Positions 6,522-12,731 of a stretch of DNA of 12,731 nt are shown here, in pieces; the first letter of the stretch is position 1; every line of letters begins with the position of its first letter. The notes under the pieces were generated by a model. The model was not told the origin of the DNA. It saw only the letters and a list, made by a program, of their open reading frames with translations, and did not search any database. Location of the stretch: contig JAFSTZ010000163.1 of the NCBI GenBank assembly GCA_017445525.1, forward strand, positions 1 to 12,731, given 5' to 3'. Made by a program: the position numbers and the translations under genes. Origin of the DNA: Eubacterium sp. (GTDB lineage: Bacteria; Bacillota; Clostridia; Lachnospirales; Lachnospiraceae).

Positions 6522-8531
6522 ATGATATATTATGTAAAGGCGTCAGCTTTCCGAAGCGGTGACGGTTCGAAGGAATATCCCTTCAAGACCATCAGCGAGG
6601 CGGCGAAGCTTGCGATGCCGGGTGACGAGGTGGTAGTCGGTGCCGGGATTTATCACGAATATGTGAATCCTGCACACGCCGGTCTGCCCGATGCGCGTAT
6701 CACATATCGCTCTGAGGAGCCGTTGGGGGCGGTCATCACAGGCGCAGAGAGAGTCACCGGCTGGGAGCAGTACAAGGGTGACACCTGGGTTGTACGTATA
6801 GGCAACGGAGTATTCGGCGACTACAATCCTTACACAGTTGCGGTAGAGGGAGACTGGTATTTTTCTACAAACCATCCCGTACATACCGGTGAAGTGTATA
6901 TCGATGATGTTGCACTTTATGAGGTGATGAGCCTTGATGAAGTGCTCGATCCCAAGCCGTTTACCATGTCCTGGGAGCCTGATGAGATCACGATCAGGAA
7001 GTGGTATACGGAGCAGGACGGCGATCAGACCGTGATCTATGCCAACTTCTCCGGCGCAGATCCGAACAAAGCGTGTGTTGAGATAAATGTTCGCAGAAAC
7101 TGTTTCTATCCGTCCGAAGAGGGCATCGGTTATATCACGCTGTCAGGCTTCGGCATCACCAAGGCAGCTACACAGTGGGCGCCTCCGACGGCATATCAGG
7201 ACGGTATGGTAGGCCCGCACTGGTCCAAGGGCTGGATCATCGAGGACTGCGAGATCAGTCATTCACGTTGCTCCGGCATCACACTCGGCAAGTATCTCCA
7301 GCCGAACAACAACAATAAATGGACGACCAAGTACACCAAGGACGGCACCCAGACCGAGCGTGACAACATCATGCAGGCTCAGGATGAGGGCTGGACCAAG
7401 GAGACTATCGGATCACATATCATCCGTCGTTGCCATATCCATCACTGTGGACAGACCGGCATCGTCGGTCATCTGGGCGGAGTGTTCTCGCTGATCGAGG
7501 ACAACCATATCCATCATATAAATAACAAGCAGGATCTGGCGGGAGCCGAGATCGGTGGTATAAAGATGCACGCAGCGATAGATGTTATCTATCGTCGCAA
7601 TCATATCCATCACTGCACGCGCGGGCTGTGGCTCGACTGGCAGGCTCAGGGGACACGCGTGACACAGAATCTGTTCCATGACAATACTCCCCCGGCAGGC
7701 ATCGATATCACTGAGCTTCTGGGTCTGGGCGAGGATATTTTTATCGAAGTATCACACGGTCCGACACTTATAGATAACAATCTTCTGCTGTCACCGTGTG
7801 CATGCAGGATTTCCACTCAGGGTATGGCATTTGTCCACAACCTGATCGCAGGATCGTTCACCTGGGTCGGAGCCGGTGTGGAGAACGGCGGACAGGATCT
7901 GCCGACACCGAGATACACTCCGTATCATATGCCTCACCGTACTGAGGTTGCAGGCTTTATGACGATACTTCACGGCGATATGCGTTTCTATAACAACATT
8001 TTTGTACAGCCTGAGAAGAGGGATGATTATATCGCTTATGCAGAAAAATACAACCTCGTATCTGAGTACAATTATGAGGCCGGAACCGGCATATATGAGG
8101 GTTATCCTACTTCAGAGAAATACTTTGCTAACTTCGGTCCGTGGGATCCTGAGGTAGAGAAAAACCGTGACAAGTTCTATGATCATCTGCCTGTTGATGG
8201 TTCGGGAAATGTATTCTTCAACGGTGCGGTCATGAACTCTACGGAGACAGGATCGGTTGTTGATGACAAAAATACAGTTCACATCACTCTTGAGAATGCC
8301 GATGATGACCCGGTATTGAAGACGGATATCTATGATGTTCTGCCTGATGTGGATACCGGCGTGATATCAAGCGCAGTGCTCGGATCGGCATTTGAGTCGG
8401 AGCAGCGTTTTGAGAATCCTGACGGATCCGAGATCGTGTTCAACGAGGATTATTTCGGCGAGCACAGAGGCGTGGCACCGATACCGGGACCGTTTATCAG
8501 TGCAGAGGCTGCATCCAAGAAGCTGTTTTAA
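6522..8531 (+). CDS. Glycoside hydrolase family 120 beta-xylosidase, cytoplasmic
   Basis: The protein has 669 residues, no signal peptide and a right-handed parallel beta-helix fold. The start, YYVKASAFRSGDGSKEYPF, is typical of beta-helix proteins, and HIHHCG / NHIHHI / NHIHHC repeats mark the helix coils. The region from about 170 to 490 closely resembles Thermoanaerobacterium XylC, the GH120 type enzyme, as I recall it: ANFSGADPN, ATQWAPPTA, GPHWSKGWIIED, IGSHIIRR, VGHLGGVFS, KMHAAIDV, GLWLDWQAQGTRV, FIEVSHGP. By that comparison the nucleophile is D372 and the acid/base E409. The enzyme should release xylose from the non-reducing end of imported xylooligosaccharides. GGAGG (6511-6515) lies 6 nt before the ATG. 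About 14 extra residues sit between the two catalytic positions. A role on another pentose linkage cannot be excluded, but the family placement is firm. Confidence 0.9.
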   Translation: MIYYVKASAFRSGDGSKEYPFKTISEAAKLAMPGDEVVVGAGIYHEYVNPAHAGLPDARITYRSEEPLGAVITGAERVTGWEQYKGDTWVVRIGNGVFGDYNPYTVAVEGDWYFSTNHPVHTGEVYIDDVALYEVMSLDEVLDPKPFTMSWEPDEITIRKWYTEQDGDQTVIYANFSGADPNKACVEINVRRNCFYPSEEGIGYITLSGFGITKAATQWAPPTAYQDGMVGPHWSKGWIIEDCEISHSRCSGITLGKYLQPNNNNKWTTKYTKDGTQTERDNIMQAQDEGWTKETIGSHIIRRCHIHHCGQTGIVGHLGGVFSLIEDNHIHHINNKQDLAGAEIGGIKMHAAIDVIYRRNHIHHCTRGLWLDWQAQGTRVTQNLFHDNTPPAGIDITELLGLGEDIFIEVSHGPTLIDNNLLLSPCACRISTQGMAFVHNLIAGSFTWVGAGVENGGQDLPTPRYTPYHMPHRTEVAGFMTILHGDMRFYNNIFVQPEKRDDYIAYAEKYNLVSEYNYEAGTGIYEGYPTSEKYFANFGPWDPEVEKNRDKFYDHLPVDGSGNVFFNGAVMNSTETGSVVDDKNTVHITLENADDDPVLKTDIYDVLPDVDTGVISSAVLGSAFESEQRFENPDGSEIVFNEDYFGEHRGVAPIPGPFISAEAASKKLF

Positions 8532-8555
8532 GGTATTCACGGCTGTCACTTTTGA

Positions 8556-9812
8556 TTACATGGAGTCGTTCATGAAGTCTTCACGAACGTACTTGGCCCG
8601 GTATTCACCGGGTGTCATACCGGTGATGCGTTTGAATTCCATCCCCATATGACTCTGAGAAGAGAAACCGAGATAAGTCGCTATCTCTATGTAAGAGTAT
8701 GAAGAATAGGTCAGCAGATTTTTGATCAGCTTGACCTTTTCTTCATTTATATACTGCTTTATCGTTTTTTTCTCGCACCTTTTGAAAAGAGTTGAGAGGT
8801 AGTTGGTCTCGAGCCCTACGGCAGCGGCCAGCTCCTGTACTGTTATCTTGCCGTGCATATGAGCAAATATATAGTCCTTGCATCTGGATATATGCGGGTT
8901 CTCCTCGGGTGTGATGTCGTCATCCGAGGATTCCTGCAGATCTCTGACCAGTCTGGCATACTGCAGCTCTGCCTCGACGGTGAGGCGGATGATCTCGTTG
9001 GCATCGCGGCAGTTTCCTATCTTATATATGGACACATCACTCAGATAAAAAGCCGTCTCGGGATGTAGTCCACCGTCTATGGCACCGCGGCTTGCAAGAG
9101 TGATCGCGACTATCGCCAGATATATCTCCTGCTTGATCGGATCGTCCGACAATTTTCCGTATCTGCCGGGGAAGCGCTCTTTCAGCAGTCTGCTCAGGCT
9201 TTCAACGTCACCGTTTCTCACATAATTTACCTCAAGTTTTTCGTGGTTGTACGGGTTGTGGGCGAAGCTGTTTTCTACATTATCAAAAATAGTCTGAGTC
9301 AGCATCTCCATGGTGTCCATACTTGTGGCGTCGGGTATTATCCTGTTTGCGTGGATGATGTCCTGCGCATCGAGGAAGTCTTTTTTTATATTTCGTTCGA
9401 GATTATACAGGGTCGCAGCATGGTCAGCCAGGATCTGTATCGTACATGAGGGTATCAGGCTCAGTATGGGCGCGGTGTCGATATCCGGCAGGGTGATATC
9501 GTTTTTTAGACCCGTACCCGGTCTGTCATGCGGTATGAAAAGCTCCTCAAAGCGTGTGGGACCGAGTAAAAAATAGTTCTTTTCGGAGTCCACCCACGCA
9601 TATATGAGGTCTTTGTTTATCGTAAATATCAGCGGCATTTTTCCGTCATTTTCCCTTATCAGGGGCTGCTCTACGATCGCCGCAGCGACGTGGTTATCAT
9701 CGAGATCCGGGTCTTTTCTCAGCATGTCGATCAGAGTATACTCCTTGTCATACATGCGTGCTGCCGTGTAAAGATCAATGGTGATCCTGTACAGAATAAA
9801 GGAATAGTTCAT
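8556..9812 (-). CDS. AraC-family transcriptional regulator
   Basis: This predicted DNA-binding regulator has 418 residues and lies on the minus strand. The last 110 or so residues form an AraC/XylS domain with two helix-turn-helix units: the first at about 322-345 (GKITVQELAAAVGLETNYLS), the second at about 372-395 (YSYIEIATYLGFSSQSHMG), closing with the family signature FKRITGMTPGEYRAKY. The N-terminal 300 residues are not a cupin I recognise; residues 190-290 include an ASRGAIDGGLHPE segment that recurs in Firmicute AraC proteins. No response-regulator receiver domain is present. The start at 9812 was chosen because AGGAG lies 7 nt upstream; ATGs further out (9830 and 9836) lack one. It is convergent with the GH120 gene (24 bp between stops) and divergent from the binding-protein gene, which makes it the likely local activator of both sugar operons (inference). 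Confidence 0.92.
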   Translation of the reverse strand: MNYSFILYRITIDLYTAARMYDKEYTLIDMLRKDPDLDDNHVAAAIVEQPLIRENDGKMPLIFTINKDLIYAWVDSEKNYFLLGPTRFEELFIPHDRPGTGLKNDITLPDIDTAPILSLIPSCTIQILADHAATLYNLERNIKKDFLDAQDIIHANRIIPDATSMDTMEMLTQTIFDNVENSFAHNPYNHEKLEVNYVRNGDVESLSRLLKERFPGRYGKLSDDPIKQEIYLAIVAITLASRGAIDGGLHPETAFYLSDVSIYKIGNCRDANEIIRLTVEAELQYARLVRDLQESSDDDITPEENPHISRCKDYIFAHMHGKITVQELAAAVGLETNYLSTLFKRCEKKTIKQYINEEKVKLIKNLLTYSSYSYIEIATYLGFSSQSHMGMEFKRITGMTPGEYRAKYVREDFMNDSM

Positions 9813-9834
9813 GCGGTTTCTCCTGTTCATTATC

Positions 9835-9878
9835 ATTCACGCATTCAACACTGATATAAGCATCTATCAGCCGTGAAT
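9835..9878 (-). promoter_or_regulatory. Nested inverted repeats in the AraC-gene leader
   Basis: ATTCACG (9835-9841) and CGTGAAT (9872-9878) enclose CTGATA (9851-9856) and TATCAG (9865-9870). On the transcript this would be a 7-bp stem and a 6-bp stem separated by an asymmetric internal loop, 23 nt upstream of the chosen start codon. It could be an RNA hairpin or a protein-binding site; no function is shown. Confidence 0.35.
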
Positions 9879-9901
9879 AGTAACTATATTCAGCAAAAAA
9901 C

Positions 9902-9935
9902 AAAGTTTTTTTATAATTGTAACAGATTTTTGATA
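9902..9935 (+). promoter_or_regulatory. Tandem 14-bp direct repeat, candidate activator operator (site B)
   Basis: AAAGTTTTTTTATA (9902-9915) and ACAGATTTTTGATA (9922-9935) match the proximal repeat of site A at 13 and 12 of 14 positions and, as there, start exactly 20 bp apart. The site lies between the divergent AraC-family gene and the transporter operon, so it could serve both activation of the transporter and autoregulation. Confidence 0.6.
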
Positions 9936-9956
9936 TAAGTCAAGGCGTTTTTTGAC

Positions 9957-9962
9957 TATATT
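9957..9962 (+). promoter_or_regulatory. Candidate -10 element of the transporter promoter
   Basis: TATATT at 9957-9962 stands exactly 21 nt after the proximal operator repeat, the same distance as at the other unit. The expected -35 position (9934-9939, TATAAG) is non-consensus and partly covered by the operator. TATTAT at 9959-9964 is an alternative. Confidence 0.45.
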
Positions 9963-9968
9963 ATAGCT

Positions 9969-10058
9969 ATAACGGGCGAGGTTGTGTACAGACCTTCGCC
10001 GGGGACGTAGTTCCATTGGACCGGAACATTTTTATGAATCTAAGGAGGATTGATCATT
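9969..10058 (+). promoter_or_regulatory. Predicted structured 5' leader of the transporter operon
   Basis: This 90-nt leader carries two hairpins: GGCGAGG (9975-9981) pairs with CCTTCGCC (9993-10000) with one bulged base, and GTTCC (10010-10014) pairs with GGAAC (10023-10027) around an 8-nt loop. A strong AAGGAGG (10042-10048) follows. The second hairpin is preceded by GACGTA, as in the leader of the DUF624-GH120 unit. Confidence 0.4.
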
Positions 10059-11441
10059 ATGAAAAAGAAATTTTTGGGGAAACTGGTTGCACTGACACTG
10101 GTTGCAGCTATGGCATTCACCGGATGTGGCAAACAGCCTGAGGAAGCAAAGACTGACGATGGCGCAGCTACAGAGACAACTGAGACAACAGAAGAGAAGC
10201 AGGAAGAGCCCGCAGCTGAGGAGACAACATCAGACGGCGGCACAATCTCTTTCTGGAACATAGCAACAGATGAGCCTGATAAGACTCTCTATACTTGGGC
10301 AGTGGACAAGTACAACAATGAAGATTCAGCAACAAGCGGATTCAAGATCGAGCAGGTTCCGACCGTTAACGATCAGTACAAAGAGAAGCTTGCAGTAGCT
10401 ATGGGCGCAGGCGAGTGCCCGGATATGTATACCAACTGGACCGGTGGTGGTCTCGGTGAGTATGTAAAGAGTGGATATGCAAAGGATCTTACTGAGCTGG
10501 TTGACAAGTATGGTCTTCGTGACAAATACATGGAGGCATCACTTGCACAGGCTACTATCGATGGTAAGATTTACGCTATTCCGATCAAGAGTAACTCTAT
10601 CGCATGCTTCTTCTATGACAAGAAGATGTGGAAAGAGAAGGGATATGAGGTACCGAAGACTATCGCTGAGCTTGAGGCTCTCTGCGAGAAGATGAAGAAA
10701 GACGGTATCACACCTTTCGCACTTGCAAACCAGGCACAGTGGACAGGATCCATGTATTACATGTATCTGGTAGCTCGTCACGGTGGACCGGAGATCGTTA
10801 CCAAGGCATTTGACGGAACAGGTTCTCTCGTAAATGATTCTACCAAGTTTGCAGGCGACAAGATCCGTGAGTGGGCTGAGAAGGGATACTTCCCTGAGGG
10901 TGTTAACTCACTTTCACCGGACAACGGAGATGACCGTGCACTTCTGTATCAGGGTGCTGGTATGATGCTTCACGGTGCATGGCAGGTTTCTTCCATCAAG
11001 TCAGAGAACGAGGAGTTTTATGCAAACCTTGGCGCATTCCCGTTCCCGTCACTGGATGGATCTTCAGCAGACCAGACAGCAGTCGTAGGTACACTTGGTG
11101 ATACATTCATTTCCTTCAACTGTGAGGGTGAGAAGCTTGAGGAAGCATTCAAAATGGTTACTATGTATTCATCGGATGAGTGGATGAAGATGGATATCGA
11201 CAGCGGAAACCTCCCACCGCTCAAGGCAGCTACCTCTGAGGAGCCGGCTTGGCAGGATATCCTGAGCTTCCTGAACAGTGCATCCAGCGTACAGCTGTGG
11301 TGGGATCAGTATCTGCCTCCTGCAGTAGCTGATGTTCACAAGTCAGAGACACAGAAGCTCTTTGACCAGTCAGCTGAGTCTGAGGCCGTAGCTCAGGCAC
11401 AGCAGGATGCTATGGACAAATATCTCGCTGAAAACAAGTGA
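10059..11441 (+). CDS. CUT1-type ABC transporter substrate-binding lipoprotein
   Basis: This extracellular, membrane-anchored sugar-binding protein of 460 residues belongs to solute-binding family 1. A basic N-terminus (MKKKFLGK), a hydrophobic stretch and a lipobox ending FTGC place lipidation at C23. An acidic, Thr-rich linker (about 24-60) follows, then the mature domain starting GTISFWNIATDEP. Family landmarks include a CPDMYTNWTGGGLGEYV region, DGKIYAIPIKSNSIACFFYDKKMWKEKG, and GAGMMLHGAWQVSSI. AAGGAGG lies 10 nt before the ATG at 10059; a TTG in frame at 10050 is too close to that site. The gene heads the transporter operon and is divergent from the AraC-type regulator. The ligand is probably a xylooligosaccharide or other plant oligosaccharide, judged from the GH120 enzyme in the same locus rather than from residues here. 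Confidence 0.93.
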   Translation: MKKKFLGKLVALTLVAAMAFTGCGKQPEEAKTDDGAATETTETTEEKQEEPAAEETTSDGGTISFWNIATDEPDKTLYTWAVDKYNNEDSATSGFKIEQVPTVNDQYKEKLAVAMGAGECPDMYTNWTGGGLGEYVKSGYAKDLTELVDKYGLRDKYMEASLAQATIDGKIYAIPIKSNSIACFFYDKKMWKEKGYEVPKTIAELEALCEKMKKDGITPFALANQAQWTGSMYYMYLVARHGGPEIVTKAFDGTGSLVNDSTKFAGDKIREWAEKGYFPEGVNSLSPDNGDDRALLYQGAGMMLHGAWQVSSIKSENEEFYANLGAFPFPSLDGSSADQTAVVGTLGDTFISFNCEGEKLEEAFKMVTMYSSDEWMKMDIDSGNLPPLKAATSEEPAWQDILSFLNSASSVQLWWDQYLPPAVADVHKSETQKLFDQSAESEAVAQAQQDAMDKYLAENK

Positions 11442-11466
11442 TGAAATTATAGTAACTATCATTAAA

Positions 11467-11532
11467 AAGAGGCGCATATCATATATTGATGAACTGAGTT
11501 GTAGTTTGACATAGAGAGGATATGCGCTTCTT
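11467..11532 (+). promoter_or_regulatory. Long-stem hairpin between binding-protein and permease genes
   Basis: AAGAGGCGCATATC (11467-11480) pairs with GATATGCGCTTCTT (11519-11532) over 14 positions with one G-U, enclosing a 38-nt loop. No T-run follows, so it is not a clean terminator. It sits 25 bp after the binding-protein stop in the 152-bp gap before the permease, where such stems often stabilise or partly end the upstream message so that binding protein exceeds permease. Confidence 0.55.
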
Positions 11533-11593
11533 CTTATGTAGATTATCCGATATTATTTATATTTATTTATCATGATTTAAGGGAGGCGGAAGA

Positions 11594-12496
11594 ATGACCG
11601 GTAAATCAAAAGCTTTATCAAAAAAACGCCGTTCACTCATTATCTGCGAAACAGTATTTTTGTTTCCGGCTCTTGCATTTTTAGCCGCTTATCTGCTGTA
11701 TCCCATCATCGCCACATTTATCAACAGCCTTTTCCAGTGGAATGGTATATCGGCCGACAAAACATTTATAGGTCTTGATAACTGGATCGAGCTGATAGGT
11801 GACGGAAACTTCTGGAGCGCTTTTAAGAACAATATTATCATCATGGTTCTTTCTTTGGTGATCCAGATGCCTATAGGTATTTTGCTTGCAACATTTCTCG
11901 ATGCAGGCGGGAAAAAGTTCAACTGCTTTAAGGCTATATGGTTTCTGCCGATGCTGATGAGCTCGGTTGCGGTAGGTTATCTTTTCAGATATGCGCTCGC
12001 TACCAACGGAGGCCTGGTTTCATCACTGGCTGAGCTTTTCGGAGGTGGCAAAGTAGATCTTCTCGGTAACCAGAGTACAGCTCTTTTCGCGGTGATCGCG
12101 GTTATCTGCTGGCAGTTTATACCGTTTTACATGGTATATTATATGGCCGGGTATTCGAGTATATCGACGGATGTATATGAGGCGGCTATAGTAGACGGAG
12201 CTACACATGCGCAGTATGTAAAGAGGATAGCGCTGCCGCTGCTGATACCGACTATAAAGAGTGCGGTAGTGCTGTCGTTGATCGGTTCGCTGAAGTACTT
12301 CGACCTGATCTATGTTATGACGGGGGGCGGACCCGGTACGTCGACGGAGCTGATGGCAACCTATATGTATAAAAACTCCTTTATCACCTTCAACATGGGT
12401 TACGGTTCGGCGATCGCAGGAGGAATGTTCATCCTGATCACCGTATTTGCTGCCATAGTTATGAAGCTGATGAATAAAAAAGGAGGTGATCTGTGA
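11594..12496 (+). CDS. CUT1-type ABC sugar transporter permease 1 (MalF/UgpA-like)
   Basis: This integral membrane protein of 300 residues forms half of the sugar channel. Six hydrophobic segments are visible at about 17-40, 78-101, 113-132, 161-184, 217-240 and 270-292. The cytoplasmic EAA loop that contacts the ATPase is clear: VYEAAIVDGATHAQYVKRIALPLL (194-217), with the EAA, the following G and the closing LP. The segment FDLIYVMTGGGPGTSTELM (236-254) is strongly typical of the first permease of these systems. GGGAGG (11581-11586) lies 7 nt before the ATG. Its TGA shares one base with the ATG of the next gene, so the two permeases are translationally coupled. No ATPase gene is in the window; many Firmicute CUT1 systems use a shared MsmX-type ATPase encoded elsewhere. 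Confidence 0.94.
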   Translation: MTGKSKALSKKRRSLIICETVFLFPALAFLAAYLLYPIIATFINSLFQWNGISADKTFIGLDNWIELIGDGNFWSAFKNNIIIMVLSLVIQMPIGILLATFLDAGGKKFNCFKAIWFLPMLMSSVAVGYLFRYALATNGGLVSSLAELFGGGKVDLLGNQSTALFAVIAVICWQFIPFYMVYYMAGYSSISTDVYEAAIVDGATHAQYVKRIALPLLIPTIKSAVVLSLIGSLKYFDLIYVMTGGGPGTSTELMATYMYKNSFITFNMGYGSAIAGGMFILITVFAAIVMKLMNKKGGDL

Positions 12497-12731
12497 TGGC
12501 TGAGGAGAAGACAAAACAGGATCTTGACAAGATCTATGCGAAGGCCAGACGTAAAAAAAGAACTACATGGTTCTTTGTTATGATCCTCGCGATATTGTGG
12601 ACTCTTGTGGCATTTGTACCGTTCCTGTTTATGGTGCTCACAGGCTTCAAGCAGAAGCTGGAGACAATCATGTACGGAGCTTTTCATCTGCCCGAGAAGC
12701 TGTTTACGCAGAACTATGTTGACGTCATCAC
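12496..12731 (+). CDS. CUT1-type ABC sugar transporter permease 2 (MalG-like), N-terminal part
   Basis: Seventy-eight codons are visible before the window ends. After a charged cytoplasmic start (MAEEKTKQDLDKIYAKARRKKR) comes a first membrane helix, FFVMILAILWTLVAFVPFLFMVLTGF in part, then FKQKLETIMYGAFHLPEKLFTQNYVDV. The pattern of a helix followed by SFK/GFK..., a P near LPE and .NY matches the MalG-type second permease. The ATG overlaps the stop of permease 1 by one base, and AGGAGGT (12481-12487) lies 8 nt upstream. The EAA loop would be beyond the window. The identification rests on position and the N-terminal pattern. Confidence 0.85.
   Translation, partial: MAEEKTKQDLDKIYAKARRKKRTTWFFVMILAILWTLVAFVPFLFMVLTGFKQKLETIMYGAFHLPEKLFTQNYVDVI

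Noticed and set aside
8532..8555. Bidirectional terminator expected between the convergent GH120 and AraC-type genes
   Set aside because: The gap is only 24 bp and shows no stem with a T-run; any terminator must lie inside a coding end and I could not identify it.
11506..11511. Perfect TTGACA -35 box before permease 1
   Set aside because: No -10-like hexamer lies 16-18 nt downstream; the nearest, TATGTA at 11535, is 23 nt away. It is inside the hairpin loop and is not supported as a promoter.

Overview
The window looks like chromosomal DNA of an anaerobic, plant-fibre-degrading Firmicute, probably a Lachnospiraceae member of the Butyrivibrio type. This assignment is inference. It rests on strong AGGAGG-type ribosome binding sites, frequent ATA and AGA codons in moderately GC DNA, a monomeric group-B-like [FeFe] hydrogenase, and a sugar-utilisation locus with an AraC-type regulator and a CUT1 ABC transporter. 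No RNA genes, CRISPR arrays, insertion sequences or phage genes were seen.

Region 1 (1-2791, + strand) is the end of a surface-polysaccharide nucleotide-sugar operon: the 3' end of rfbF, then rfbH and rfbG, almost without gaps. Together these convert glucose-1-phosphate to CDP-glucose, CDP-4-keto-6-deoxyglucose and the 3-deoxy intermediate of the CDP-3,6-dideoxyhexose pathway. The operon ends in an intrinsic terminator (2805-2830), and a TATAAT promoter for the next unit is packed onto that hairpin.

Region 2 (2890-5620, + strand) is a two-gene redox operon: an aldo/keto reductase with a C-terminal two-cluster ferredoxin domain, followed 37 bp later by an iron-sulfur-rich monomeric [FeFe] hydrogenase.

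Region 3 (about 5700-12731) is a xylooligosaccharide-type utilisation locus. A DUF624/YesL-like membrane protein and a cytoplasmic GH120 beta-xylosidase form one + strand unit. An AraC-family regulator (- strand) is convergent with it and divergent from a second + strand unit: lipoprotein substrate-binding protein, permease 1, and the start of permease 2. In the likely scheme, oligosaccharides are bound and imported by the transporter, cleaved inside the cell by the GH120 enzyme, and the AraC protein senses the sugar and switches on both units.

The most notable non-coding signal is that both units of region 3 carry the same promoter design. Each has two copies of a 14-bp element close to AAAGTTTTTTGATA, spaced exactly 20 bp start to start, with the proximal copy exactly 21 nt from a -10 hexamer. 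This looks like the operator of the AraC-family regulator encoded between them. Both predicted leaders also carry GACGTA followed by a small hairpin, 40-41 nt after the -10.
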